Of a stretch of 64,000 nucleotides of DNA, positions 11,668 to 22,772 are shown piece after piece. The stretch is from positions 1,488,001 through 1,552,000 of the forward strand of contig NC_065873.1 in the NCBI RefSeq assembly GCF_933775445.1, given 5' to 3'. Below the pieces are notes generated by a model that made no database searches, had not been told where the DNA came from, and saw only the letters and a program-made list of their open reading frames with translations. The DNA is from Argentina anserina. Taxonomy: Eukaryota; Streptophyta; Magnoliopsida; Rosales; Rosaceae. Made by a program: the position numbers and the translations under genes. Position 1 is the first letter of the stretch. The number at the start of each line of letters is the position of its first letter.

Positions 11668-12265
11668 GCAGAATTTCACGTGTTGGTGGGTCTTGTTTTA
11701 TATATAAAGATGATGTAGTGAACTATTGTTTGTCTAGTCAGTAAGAATGTAGGGTTATTATCGGATATGGTCCGTAAGTTTGACATTTGTGTCTTTCCTA
11801 CGTTTTATCCCTCGAATTATTTCATCTAGTATTTGTGTCCTGTCTTAGAAAGTACACATAATTTAAAAGTAGAAAATGTAATGTTTGATTATGATAGCTG
11901 AAGTTTGCAAACACTTCAATCTGTTAATATGAAGTTGAATATGGAAGCGGTCTCCGGATATGACAAGTTATATGCTTGAGTAGATACGTCAATATAAATG
12001 AAATTCAATGAATTTTTTACTAATCTTATATCAATTTGCTCTAAATTTCATTTTTCTTTTACCAATATATTGCCAGGATTCCAAAGAGAAATCCATAATT
12101 AGTATGTAAAATTTTCAATTGATGTAGTCCACTAGCTCAAACTCGTGAAACGTATTATCCGTTTTCTTTGTCCTAATATGAGTAAAACTTAGGAGGGATG
12201 ACCGCATTCCTAGCATAAATGCTGACAAACCGTTAATTTCAAACGATCTATCTAACAATCCAAAC
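11668..12265. other. Intergenic between PR-1a and PR-1b
   Basis: AT-rich spacer. No coding signal; the distal end is the putative promoter of PR-1b. Confidence 0.5.
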
Positions 12266-12276
12266 TATATATATAT
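12266..12276 (+). promoter_or_regulatory. TATA box of PR-1b
   Basis: TATATATATAT, 38 bp before the ATG at 12314. Transcription should begin near 12300, which places the upstream in-frame ATG (12275) outside the mRNA and selects 12314 as the start. Confidence 0.65.
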
Positions 12277-12313
12277 GTCTCTCATCCAACTGTTATTCTC
12301 ACATACTGGAAAA

Positions 12314-12808
12314 ATGGGGTTCAACAGCCAAAACGTATTAGCCATATGCTCTGTAGCATTGATCTTAATCAATTGTGTCCCTCTGGCAAGCAGCGTCGCA
12401 GACGATAGTGGGTTCCTTAAAGCACATAACGATATCCGCGCAGAGCATGGTCTCCCGCCACTACATTGGAATGAAACAATAGCAGAGTTCGCCCAAAACT
12501 ATGCCAACGAGAGAGCTGCGGACTGTGCAATGGAGCATTCGATGGGTCCTTATGCCGAGAACATTGCCAGCGGTTTGGATATGACCGGTGAAGCAGCTAC
12601 AAAGTACTGGTGCACCGAGAAAGACGAGTACGACTACAACTCGAACAAATGTACTGGTCCGGAAGAAGATGGTTGCCGCCACTATACTCAGGTGGTTACA
12701 AGGGACACAACCCAACTCGGTTGTGCGAGGGCCAAGTGCAAAAATGGCGATATGTTTGTTACCTGTAACTATGATCCATCTAGCGACTGGGACAAACAAC
12801 CATACTGA
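12314..12808 (+). CDS. Divergent PR-1-like protein (PR-1b, intact)
   Basis: A CAP/PR-1 family protein of 164 aa starting MGFNSQNVLA. An upstream in-frame ATG at 12275 overlaps the TATA box and is unlikely to be used. A signal peptide of about 27 residues ends near PLASS. CAP blocks are present but altered: CAMEHSMGPYAENIA (Ala for the usual Gly before EN), WCTEK (an extra Cys), CRHYTQVVTRDTTQLGCA (the signature Trp is Thr, with a longer EEDG loop before it), and the end CNYDPSSDWDKQPY. The cavity His and Glu residues remain. The tail lacks the GN of the CAPE1 pattern and is one residue short, so a normal CAPE peptide could not be released. The frame is intact. The whole locus is duplicated at 18566-19450, where the copy is broken. 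Confidence 0.88.
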   Translation: MGFNSQNVLAICSVALILINCVPLASSVADDSGFLKAHNDIRAEHGLPPLHWNETIAEFAQNYANERAADCAMEHSMGPYAENIASGLDMTGEAATKYWCTEKDEYDYNSNKCTGPEEDGCRHYTQVVTRDTTQLGCARAKCKNGDMFVTCNYDPSSDWDKQPY

Positions 12809-13500
12809 TCATATTACATATGGAGTAAAAAATCTCTTGAAAGTTTTGCTCCCAACAAAACATATCAAAACGGCTCACAGTAATTATGTAGATGCAAATA
12901 AGATGCTGAGAGATGCGGCCTGATGTTTTTCAGTAGAGATTGACATTCATCATCTGAACTCTCCAATAATTTCTTGGCACTGAGCTTTTTAATGGATACT
13001 TGATATTATTTTTAGAGGTTATAAGTTTTTGTAATGCGAGGTCTTTTGCATTGCTTGAATCGATGAACTTATATTTTCCTAGCAAAAGATTATGCCATTT
13101 TTATTAGATGAATGGTTCATTTTCCTTTCTCGTTTATCCACAATTCGAGGTACCCGGGGTTATGTAAAGGAATAGTATAAAAAATATCTTCACTACTATG
13201 CCCGGACACTCTCATTTAGTGTTCTAATTTAGAACAATAATGGTTAATACGGTAAAAATGAATAAGTGAAAATAAATAAAATAAAATTAAGAGGTAATAA
13301 TTGTGGAAAAGAAACCATTACCTGAATAGTAAAAAGTTAGGAATTCTAAAATAATTGTGTAAATTCTGTGGAAATATACATAGGTACATGTTAATAAATA
13401 TAATCAAGAGAAGTTACTCGGGAGACGTTTCAATTAGTAGGAATGAGATTGAGAACTGAATGAATGATTCCGCGATGAGGGAATTCTTTCGTTTACTTAC
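12809..13500. other. PR-1b 3' flank and spacer
   Basis: The first 150 bp match the 3' flank of the broken copy at 19302-19450. The rest is AT-rich with no coding signal. Confidence 0.6.
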
Positions 13501-13508
13501 ACATGATG

Positions 13509-14308
13509 ACAGGCCTTATCAAATAGCCCTTGGGTCCTAGCCCGCCCAAAAGCCCGTCTTACCCGGTAGGACCGAAGCTCGGTCTGACCCTCCATTAGGG
13601 CGGGCCGGCCCGAGCCTCTTTCCAATATGGTAAGGTAAGAGTTGAGCAAATGAAACCCGACCCTACCCTCCGGTCTGGTCCTATTAAGTCCTATAAGGCC
13701 AAGCCCGGCCCGGCCCTAAAAACCAGCCCTATCCAGCCTTTTTAGGCCTCTTAATAATTACGTTTTTAAATATATTTCTCATATTTTATATACAATACAC
13801 CTAATTATGTTTTGTAATTGATTTTATATGCTTTATTTCTTCTATTTCTTTTTGTTGTGAAAAACATTAATTGATTTTAAGTGATTTATATAGTTAATAT
13901 ATAAATACAACTAATTAAACATATATTTATAAAAGTATAAAGTTGAATTTAATGTCTATATATATGAAAAATATAAACATATAAATAAAAAAAAGTCTTG
14001 TACTACATGTTTCAACCAATATAAACTAAATCATGAAGTAACAATCATATTAATTTGAATTTTGTAAAATAAAAAAAATGTCATGTTCAGCCCGTTTCGG
14101 CCCTATTTAGCTCTATTCGGAGGGCCGGCCCGACCCTCTCTCTTAGTCCTAAAGAAATGGGCCTTTAGGGCGGATAAAAGTTTGAAAATCAGAGCCCTAG
14201 CCCGGCCAATCTTATTTTTTATTGACTTAATCAAAACCCATCCCGACCCTACCATAAGCCCTAAAATGTATGGTAGGACTTGGCCCTGCCCGACCCATGA
14301 CGAGGCCT
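13509..14308. mobile_element. Non-autonomous hAT-like element
   Basis: About 800 bp flanked by a perfect 8-bp direct repeat ACATGATG (13501-13508 and 14309-14316), the target-duplication length of hAT transposons. The ends are inverted (AGGCCT at both) with GGGCGGGCCGGCCC-type subterminal sequence on each side of an AT-rich core. No transposase; the GC-rich ends make spurious open frames. Confidence 0.75.
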
Positions 14309-14316
14309 ACATGATG

Positions 14317-14988
14317 GAATCCGAATATGTGCGGGTCTCACTTTCTAATCAGGATTCAATTCCTTGACAACCCAGATTTCAAATACAAAGTGAGGAGGTG
14401 GGTTTATGAATGAAAGTCATGGAATCAAAATTTTATGCCCAAAATATTCTCAGATAATTTTAATAACCCAAAATTACCCAATCTTAAAATAATAAAAATT
14501 GGCTATCAAAAATATGTTAAATAATAATAAAAAATCAGTTTCTAGAGATCAATGAATTTCATTCCATAAATAAATAAATAAACTAGAAATCCCTCAAATG
14601 TTTACATATATATATATATATATATCATAACTAAGAATGATGTGATATTTTAATTAAAACCATTGTTAGTGATGTGTTATCTCCCTCTCTCTAATTATAA
14701 TTTCGTTCACATAACTAAAAATGTAGAAATGAAGCTTATATACATTGTCAAAATTCAAAGACATTACAAATGAGCAAGAATAAATCGTTTTACTCGGTCA
14801 TCTTTTACCATAATATTGAGGGGTATTTTGATAATCAATCCAGTATTAATTTTGATTCCTTATTGTAAATAAACAACATCAATCATAATAATAAACATCT
14901 CAATGGAATTGAAATCTCTACATATTATTCAATTCCGTCTCTCATTCCTCCAAACTCTTATTCTTCATCATTTCAATCCATGTAAGTA
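14317..14988. other. Intergenic AT-rich DNA
   Basis: No gene seen. Contains a short TA microsatellite near 14606-14626. Confidence 0.5.
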
Positions 14989-14993
14989 AATGT

Positions 14994-17817
14994 TGTAATA
15001 CCCGAGATTTTTACTTTCGTTTAACCGACACATTAGAACTAACTAATCAACATTTGTCGAAAAATGTAGTTTAATACATTAATATTAAACTACATGTCGT
15101 CATGAGCGTTCTTGACGCTCGAATTTTTATTTTATTAACTTTACAAATATTTTCTTGTGTTTTAATTGTTTTCACTAACTTAAGATTGTAGCCGTCGATC
15201 TTTCATCATCAAATTTCTACCGTTGGATTAGATCCTATGAACTAATATTTACCTTTGAGGGTTTGAGAAAACAACCCTTTTCAATTTCTTTCAATCAGCC
15301 CAAAATTCGGGCCCGAACTCATTTTCCCCATTCTGTTTGACAAAACACAGAGAGAAATTCATTTTCTCTCCCTCCACCGAACAACACAGACCGCCTCTCT
15401 CCTCCGCCTCGTATCGCCGCCGTCTTGGCGAGATTCACACATGCAGAATCATCATCATCATCTACTCCTTCTCCCCTTCACGGCCATACCAACAGATGGC
15501 TCATATATCAAATTTTCTCCAAAACGAATTAAGAGCAGTGAAATTCAATCGGAGCATTTCCGATGAAGCTTGGAGCTCCGGTCATTCTTTCAATCTCTCA
15601 GCACCCAGTTCGATTTACTTCTAAAATTTCCTGACTTGAAGCCTAATTGATGTATTTTTCTTCTGCTTTCTCGCCACCGTGTTCCGTCGCACCTCCACCA
15701 TTGAATTCTCCATCTCTAGGTGACGACAAGGGCTCTAGTGGCCTAATTTGGTATATGCGGTAATCTCTGGTCATTTTCTTTGATTATGTGTTTGATTTCC
15801 AACCCAATTGCTCGGATACGAACTCCTAATCTAAATCCCTTTTAATTTCTCCTTTGTTGATCTAGTCATGCCTTTATCCTCCACCGCCAACGTCCTCTTT
15901 CACTTTCTGATGACAAAAGTGAGATAAAGTCTTGGAGGAGTCGATTTGTTGAAGTAGTAGCAGCTTAGGGATGATGACGAGAAGTGTTGCAAGCTTTGGT
16001 CCCATTTTTGGGGTTGAACAGAGGTAGCAAACTCATCTAATTCAGCTTATGTGATGTAGTTTTGTTGTTTGTTGGATTGATTGAGAAGCATTAAAAGTCT
16101 TCTATGTTAGTTTGGAGTTGATCAGATTAGGGTAAAATTTGGGTTTTTACTATTACAGAGTTACCCTTTTACTATTTTACTGACTGTGTGAAATTACCTT
16201 TCTGCCCATGGCAGGAATTTACTATTTGACTATTTATCTTTACTATTTTACAGTTTTATCTAAATTACTTTTACTATTTACTTTTAATCTTTTACGGTTT
16301 TATAAAAAGGTTTTACTTTTACTGGCCAGTAACTTAGTAAACCTAAATTTAACTTGGCGAGGAAAACTAAATGATAGTTCTGATTTCCGCCTAGTTCAGA
16401 AAATCGAGAACTCTTTAACTTAGAAATGTGTCGGTACATAAATAAATCGTCGATATGGTTATAAGTGTCTTTAATAATCTTAGAGTACGCTTATTATCGT
16501 TCGACGACTAAAATTAGACTATTTTTGGGTTATCTGAGAAACAATTGATAAAAAGTCAAACAAGGTCAACATAGTCGATTCCAGGTCAAAACATGAAATA
16601 CTTAGTCAACAGAAAGTCAAACTTTGACTCTCCTGGTTAATTAGGAAAGAAGGTTGAGTCATTAATCTACGAGTCTTGGATTAGAGATTGACTCTTCTAC
16701 ATTTCGTTGGAATTCAGAAAAGGTTTTACAAGAGTTGTTCGATCCTTGGAGTAGTAGCAAGATTGGAGCGGGAGTTTATATTTTGGACTCGGGATTTCTG
16801 CATGTCATTCCAAGTAGGGGAACTAACCCTCTCATGTTGCTTTGGCCAATTATATGAAATTTATAGTCTATGACTCGAGATCGAATTGTTATTTGAATTA
16901 CCATTGATGCATTAAATGTTTGCGAAAATCCGAGACTAGACAACTTTTAAAATATGATTGTCTAGAGTGTTATAGACCTGAGAGTAATGGGGTTCTGAGA
17001 TACTGGTCTAAGACCTCTCGGGGTCGAAACCGTAAAACCTCCAAAAGGGCAATTCCTGTTACCATTCCACCTTGCGCGCTATTCATTTATTTTAGGGTAT
17101 TGTCTTAAATGAACACTCTCTCCCTTATTGTTTTTAGCAATAAGGGCGGTTGGTCTCGACTTAAGAGGTAACTCGTTCGCCTCCTAGTCGTTAGGTTCGG
17201 TCATGCATTCCTATTATATCTATTACAATCTTATGAAAATGGTCCTATTGTTTTAACATGATATTTGTAAAATGTGCATTGTTTTATTAAATAATTTTAC
17301 TGGCGGCCAAACAACTTACCCTCAACGTTTTCTCAAAATTATTTTCTATCCTTACCCGATTTTGGTTTTCAAACTCATGGGTGGGTTGGCCCCTACTGGA
17401 CAAGCGAGGACGACGCTCACCCCAACTATAGTATTCTTGTAGGTTAGGATCTTATTATGGAGCTAGAAGCATCTTTAGAGAGTCATCATTCACTTATCTT
17501 ATGTTTTTTAGTAAAGTTTTCCCAAGGTTGTTCAGAATATTCAGTCACCTTGTACTTGTTATTTTTACTTGGCTTGTTGTATTTTGTTAAAATTAGGTCG
17601 GTGACATTTCACCATCTTCCGCATTTCGTTTGTAAACTCTGTAATTTGTAGAATTTGCAAAAATGATTATAGTTGTTAGTTTCGTTTATCCTCTTTGTCA
17701 AAAAAATTTATTCACAAGTTTTATTCATCATCTTAGTGTGTGTAATACTTGTATTACGCCTGCTGATCGTTAAATTAACTCAAATATACTGCTTGCATTC
17801 CTTTTCGGGATGTGACA
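14994..17817 (+). mobile_element. Solo LTR of a Ty3-gypsy-like element
   Basis: Begins TGTAATACCCGAG and ends GGGATGTGACA, flanked by perfect 5-bp direct repeats AATGT (14989-14993 and 17818-17822). At 2.8 kb it has no internal coding region, primer site or second LTR. The TGTAATACCC start is shared with the LTRs at 22773 and 33692, so this is a related family. A CT-rich tract near 15360-15420 sits where the other LTRs have one. It is the expected product of LTR-LTR recombination. Confidence 0.85.
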
Positions 17818-17822
17818 AATGT

Positions 17823-18560
17823 GCCCTCAAGATACATCCCTAAAAGCTGAATAAAAACCGTGTCTGACCTGAAGCTATGTGTGGTAACTGGGCTAGAGGT
17901 CATTGTTCCCCATCGAGGTGCAGCTGAACAAGCTGTACCAAACTAAGTTTACGCAACATTGCTTATTCATGAGTGATTTCGCAAAGAGTTGAGTCTATGT
18001 AGGAAATTTTGTTCATTATCCCACAACTAAGTTTGATGCTCACTGCTAACGCCATACATCACATAAACTGACCCAAAAGGCTAGCAGATTTGGATCTTGA
18101 CGCGGATCCTCCGCCGAGTGCCGACACCAGCCGCCCTCCAAAACGTAGACCGATCTTATCAACCACTAAGGAAGCACCGCTTAAGAGATATATACCAATG
18201 TTACGGAAAGTGATCCGACCTGGATAAAACAATGGATCTGAGCAGTCTATCACAGGCACACTTCCCTTTCACCGTACACCGCTAATCTAGGCCTTCTTAT
18301 CGCCAACAGAATAGACCCCAACGCGGGCCAAACTGGCCCGAGGTGATTATCCTAAAATATGTGTTTGTATATTATGTTAGCAGTTGTTTTAAAAAGCTCA
18401 ATTTTGTAACTTTTATAATGTCTCAAAAACGTACACTGCTAATCCAAGCCTCCTTATCACCAACACAATAGACCCCAACGCCGGAGCAACACTACTATAC
18501 GACCACACAAATATCTGCCACTTCTCAAATTGCGCAAGAGCAACTACCATCTATGTCCCA
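17823..18560. other. Intergenic with 55-bp direct repeat
   Basis: No gene recognised. A segment of about 55 bp containing CCTTCTTATCGCCAACA and AATAGACCCCAACGC occurs at 18272-18326 and again, diverged, at 18430-18484, in direct orientation about 158 bp apart, just upstream of the broken PR-1 copy. Confidence 0.6.
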
Positions 18561-18561
18561 C

Positions 18562-18565
<4 letters not shown>

Positions 18566-18603
<38 letters not shown>
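18566..18603. repeat. (TA)n microsatellite
   Basis: About 38 bp of TA repeat, longer than the TATA run at the same place ahead of PR-1b (12266-12276). An expansion of the duplicated TATA region. Confidence 0.9.
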
Positions 18604-18611
<8 letters not shown>

Positions 18612-18646
18612 CTCTAATTCAACTGTTATATTCAAATACTAGAAGG

Positions 18647-19301
18647 ATGAAGTTTATCGGGGAGAATTCTGCTATACACTGCTGCATGGCAGCAACATTT
18701 TTATCCACAAACAATCCTCCCACACCCACTGTGCATTTTATCAAACCTCTCCTTCACCACACACAAGTGTGTGTATATCATACCTTGCTGCATAGCAGAC
18801 AAACCCGTTTATCAGCAACCAAACCATACTAGCCATATGCTCTTTAGCATTGATCTTCATCACCTGTGTCCCTTTGGCAAGCTCTGTTAAGGATGATAGT
18901 GGGTTCCTTAAAGCGCATAACGATATCCGCGCAGAGCATGGTCTCCGGCCACTACATTGGAATGAAACAATAGCAAAATTTGCCCAAAACTATGCCAACA
19001 AAGAGAGCTGCGGACCGTGCAAATGGAGCATTCGACCGGACCTTATGCCGAGAACATTGCGAGTGGTAAGGGTATGACCGGTGAAGCAGCTACAAAGTAC
19101 TGGTGCACTGAGAAAGACGAGTACGACTACAAATCGAACAAATGTACATGTCCGGAAGAAGATGGTTGCCGCCACTATACTCAGGTGGTTACAAGGGTCA
19201 CAACCCAACTCGGTTGTGCGAGGGCCAAGTGCAAAAATGGTGACATGTTTGTTATCTGCGACTATGATCCATCTGGAGATTGGGACAAACAACCGTACTG
19301 A
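18647..19301 (+). pseudogene. Broken duplicate of PR-1b (psi-PR-1c)
   Basis: A near-identical copy of PR-1b, including promoter and 3' flank. Two kinds of damage are visible. First, a 148-bp insertion (18659-18806) just after the fourth codon replaces the signal peptide and introduces a stop at 18830-18832. Second, two single-base insertions around 19000-19025, compared with PR-1b, shift the frame between the ALNYAN-like region and the EHSTGPYAENIA block, so the second half (19017-19301) is read in another frame. The 3' half keeps CRHYTQVVTRVTTQLGC and CDYDPSGDWDKQPY. It cannot make a secreted PR-1 without restoration. Confidence 0.9.
18659..18806. mobile_element. MITE-like insertion in psi-PR-1c
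   Basis: Present here and absent from PR-1b. Flanked by the 7-bp direct repeat GTTTATC (18652-18658 and 18807-18813). The ends are weakly inverted: GGGGAGAATTCTGCTAT on the left, and GGGTTTGTCTGCTAT read inward from the right. Its 148-bp size, target repeat and lack of coding sequence suggest a small non-autonomous DNA element. Confidence 0.55.
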
Positions 19302-20299
19302 TCATATTACATATTGAGTAAAAAATCTCCGAGTGTTTTGCTCTAACAACATATCAAAACGGCTCTTAGTAATTATGTAGATGTAAATAAGATGCTGAGA
19401 GATGTTGGCCTGATGTTTGCCTTTATAGATTGACATTCGACCATCTCCTAAACACTTCTTGATTTTTGTTATCGTAATGAATGACCTAATTTGCATCGCA
19501 GTACTAATTTTCCGAAAGAAATTTACAGTGCAGAGATTGTTTTATTTGGGTTCTTTTAATGAAATTCTCGCGTTGACCAAAAAAAAAAGATTGTTTTATT
19601 TGATGTTAGATGGATCGAGTTTGTAATTTGGAACCAAATCTTTAACGGATTGTATTTACAATTCATTTTTGGTAAGTTATTTTCCTTTCATTGTATGAAT
19701 CAAATAATTGAAATACGTAACAACAAGTACCAACAAAATATTCACATACTTCAATTTTATTAGTCGTGAATGAGGTAGCTAGCAACCCACACAGATTTAC
19801 GTTTTTCAAGTCATTGATAGAGTAGCATAAACTGTAAGTCGGTCAGTATTTGGACGCATTCAAACATAACCAGATCGATCAATCTCCATTTTCCAACTTC
19901 AGGCACACGAACATAATGACTCCTATAATTTGGAAACAAAATATCTCAATTTTTTTTATTTGACGTAGAAAATTACATGTTTATTTGTAATTCGGACGGA
20001 ATACAAACTATGGAACTAGACTCTTACTTTCTGCATATTATTGATCAGTCACAGCAAGAATCTCCTCTTTTCCGTTTTACCTTTTAAACATAGAAACCCT
20101 GCATGTGAAATTGGAATAATATTAATTATAGATATGAAGTTTTAATCATAAGAGATATCATTGAGCTTTGAGAGAGAAGATAATTATTCGTATGTAATTT
20201 TAAGGAAAATTATCGATCACGTAATTAGGAAAGGCATCACATAGTTTTATATTGCCAATAACAGAATTATAGCTAGTAATTTGAAGAGAGAAAAATCGT
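19302..20299. other. psi-PR-1c 3' flank and spacer
   Basis: The first 150 bp are duplicated from the PR-1b 3' flank. The rest is AT-rich and includes the presumed 3' UTR of the minus-strand lipid-transfer gene. No other gene seen. Confidence 0.5.
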
Positions 20300-20653
20300 T
20301 TACTTGCTGCAGTCGGCATTGGGATCAAGAGGTACAGGAATTGTGACTTTGCAATACAGAGGAATGATGTCTCTTAGCTTTCCGACCTCAATTGGGAAGC
20401 CATTTATAAGTTGTTTCATACATTCACACAGATCTCTACGTACTTGGGTGGATGTAACTCTAGAAACCACAGTTCTCATAGCGCTACAGCAAGAATCACT
20501 CGGAGTTGGAGGACCATTACCGATTAAAAAACTAGTGCAGGGCTCCAAAATGCCTCTCGTCTCATCGCATGTGAGGCCATTTGCAGGACATGGACATATC
20601 ATAAACACCATGATCACAACCCCAAAAGACAACAGAAACCAACAATTCATCAT
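20300..20653 (-). CDS. Non-specific lipid-transfer protein, type 1
   Basis: A small secreted lipid-binding protein of 117 aa, intronless in this reading. The signal peptide (MMNCWFLLSF to PANG, 26 residues) is followed by a 91-residue mature chain, the usual nsLTP1 size. The eight-cysteine motif is complete with type-1 spacing: C-X9-C-X15-CC-X19-CEC-X22-C-X13-C. The frame is open further upstream to 20698, but a TATA box at 20701-20708 leaves no room for transcription of that ATG, so MM at 20653 is preferred. nsLTPs act outside the cell in cuticle formation, defence and signalling. It is the only non-PR-1 gene inside the cluster and the only one on this strand there. Confidence 0.88.
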   Translation of the reverse strand: MMNCWFLLSFGVVIMVFMICPCPANGLTCDETRGILEPCTSFLIGNGPPTPSDSCCSAMRTVVSRVTSTQVRRDLCECMKQLINGFPIEVGKLRDIIPLYCKVTIPVPLDPNADCSK

Positions 20654-20700
20654 TTTGTGAAAAATCAAAACCGGCCAGATGAAACAATGGATGCACAACT

Positions 20701-20708
20701 CTTTTATA
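20701..20708 (-). promoter_or_regulatory. TATA box of the lipid-transfer gene
   Basis: TATAAAAG on the minus strand, 47 bp before the preferred ATG at 20653. Confidence 0.7.
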
Positions 20709-20896
20709 GGGTCACTAGTAGACGATGGATATGTAATTTATTGTATGCCTTGAAATTTATTAATTTCAATTGAGGAAATTACCATGTCAAAAGGAAATTA
20801 CACTACAGTAGAGCAAAATTATCCGGGATCCAGGCCCAAAAATTATTGAAATTTATATCCCCCATGTCTGACATGGTATGAAATCTAACATTGCTT

Positions 20897-21290
20897 GTCC
20901 ATAAATGAAGTTTATCTCTGAAATTACAGAGTGAAGTTCTAATTTTGACATATTTTTCGGTCAAATGTTTTCAACATAAGCGATTCAATATTTAAGTATG
21001 TTATTCAAGATAATCTCTACAAAAGTTTCATCCAATTTGATAATGGTTTGAGCTTTCAAAATTGAGATTTACACAAACGGTTCACGTTGAACAGTTTTAA
21101 TTCATTCATTGATTTAATCTAATTTCAATACCTTAACGATGTCTGAATTAGATGAAATTTTATAAAAATGATCTTGAATAGCATACCTAAATATTGAATC
21201 GCTTATGATGTAAAAATTTGACTGAAAAATGTACTAAAATTGGAACTTCACTCTGTAATTTCAGAGTGAAACTTCACTCTGAATATGGAC
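20897..21290. mobile_element. MITE, copy 1 of a 395-bp family
   Basis: A 394-bp element whose right end CAGAGTGAAACTTCACTCTG plus AATATGGAC is the inverse of its left end (GTCCATAAATGAAGTTTATC). The interior is non-coding and matches the copy at 44261-44657 along its whole length. No coding sequence. The left end is more diverged than in copy 2. Confidence 0.8.
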
Positions 21291-21589
21291 TGAATATATA
21301 TATATATATACCTTCCAATTAGTAGTTAAGAAATCAAGTAACTAATAAAAATAATATTCTTATAGGTGATACTCTTAACTTATGATTGGTTTAAATAATT
21401 TATATGAGTCAGAGTAGTATGATACATGATTCAGAGTAAGGAGCATAAAATAATGTTCATGCATCTAGTAAATGAATCAGAGTATTGGGATTCAGAATAT
21501 TAGCGTTGATAAATGATTTCTTTCTCATTTACATACTTAGTAGTCAATTCTTAATTTATCAACAACCGCTTTGCTTTTTCTGTGTCTCA

Positions 21590-22525
21590 GAAAATTTGTG
21601 CCTCCGTCCGACAATGCATCTATGACACTACTGTCGGACGAGAGTTGTGGCCGGTCAGCTGGTGGCTTGGCATGGTGGTTTGTTGGCCGGGCTCATGAGT
21701 GGGAGGTGGTCAGTTTGCGTCAGAGATGCTTGGGTTTTGGGTGTAGTGATCGGGTTTGGGTGTTGTTGCTTTAGAGGATTTCAAGTGGTGTTGGTTAGGT
21801 CCTTGTGGTGGCGAGGGATTTCTAGTGTGGTGGTACGAGATGGGGAAGCAGTGGCGCTGCTGGTTTACTTGGTAATTGGGGTCGGATCTTAGTATTACTG
21901 TTTGGGAGTAGTCTTGTTAGGTGGTGTTGTCCGTCTGACACAGACTTGAGCGGTAGTGGTGTGGTGGCTACATGCGGCGGAGTCAAGGCTTTGGTGCTGT
22001 GATAAGAAGTGGAAGCACGATGATTGGATATTTGGCTAACTGTTCTTTTGCGCTCATTGGAGGCGGGCCATGGCCTTTGGGCATGGGTTGGGTCATTTTG
22101 TTGGGCTTGGTTCTATTTGGGCTCATGCTCGTTTTAGACCCTGAGGTGTAATGTCTATATTTATTTATTTTTTTCCAGATTTTATCTAGGTCTACTATTG
22201 GGCTTAGAGCATTTGTCTTAGTTTTAGACATTAGTCTCTAATTAAGATTTTTAGTGTCCTTGGGGTAGCCTCCTCTGTGTAAGTTGATCCCAGTAATGGC
22301 AAATAAGTGGGTTATGTTTGTCCTACCAAGTCTTGAATCTGAGTACTGAGCGATTTTTTATGGCTTACAATTTAGAGATTTCTTTTGCTTAGGGTTTCCT
22401 TTGTTTATGGGGGGTTTTGCATAGTTCATTTCTACCGTGCCCATGAGAGTGTTCTATGTTCAAGATGTATTCCTACTTGATGTTATTAATGATATATGAC
22501 ACTATCAACTTCCTTTTTTAAAAAA
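21590..22525 (+). mobile_element. Possible retroposon remnant
   Basis: A G/T-rich non-coding block ending in an A-run after a TTATTAATGATATATGA-like tail. It is similar in style to 31960-32905 and 60236-61275. No reverse transcriptase frame seen; LINE-derived 3' ends are possible, but I cannot confirm it. Confidence 0.3.
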
Positions 22526-22670
22526 ACTCTTAATTTATCAAAGTAAATATAGATGATTTATCTAAGTCAATATTAACTGAATCATTAATCAAAATGCATG
22601 TTCAGAGAATTTGTTACTTGGATGTAAAAACGCCGAACCACTTCTTGTTATAAGTTATAACCACTCTTCT

Positions 22671-22680
22671 TATATATAAG
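22671..22680 (+). promoter_or_regulatory. TATA box of the split PR-1 gene
   Basis: TATATATAAG 68 bp before an ATG (22748) that opens a PR-1-like signal peptide interrupted after eight codons by the retrotransposon. Confidence 0.55.
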
Positions 22681-22747
22681 TACTCCGAAGCATGACTTCC
22701 TTTTTTAGAGTTTCAGACAACCTTGAGTACTATCAAGAAAGTAAAAA

Positions 22748-22772
22748 ATGGAGTTAATCAAGTCATTATTGC
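22748..22772 (+). pseudogene. 5' end of a PR-1 gene split by a retrotransposon
   Basis: ATG followed by ELIKSLL and a partial codon, close to the start of PR-1a (MGLITKLLL), with a TATA box at the right distance. The LTR of the Tekay-type element begins immediately after it at 22773. The matching 3' end of a PR-1 gene, same strand, reappears at 31644-31763 beyond the element. Together they are read as one gene interrupted in its signal peptide, with the middle part lost. The short length makes this half an inference from position. Confidence 0.55.

Noticed and set aside
12275..12313. Upstream in-frame ATG extending PR-1b by 13 residues
   Set aside because: It overlaps the TATA box and would lie upstream of the expected transcription start; MGFNSQ at 12314 starts a proper signal peptide.
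20654..20698. Upstream ATG extending the lipid-transfer protein by 15 residues
   Set aside because: It is 3 bp from the TATA box at 20701-20708, so it cannot be in the transcript.
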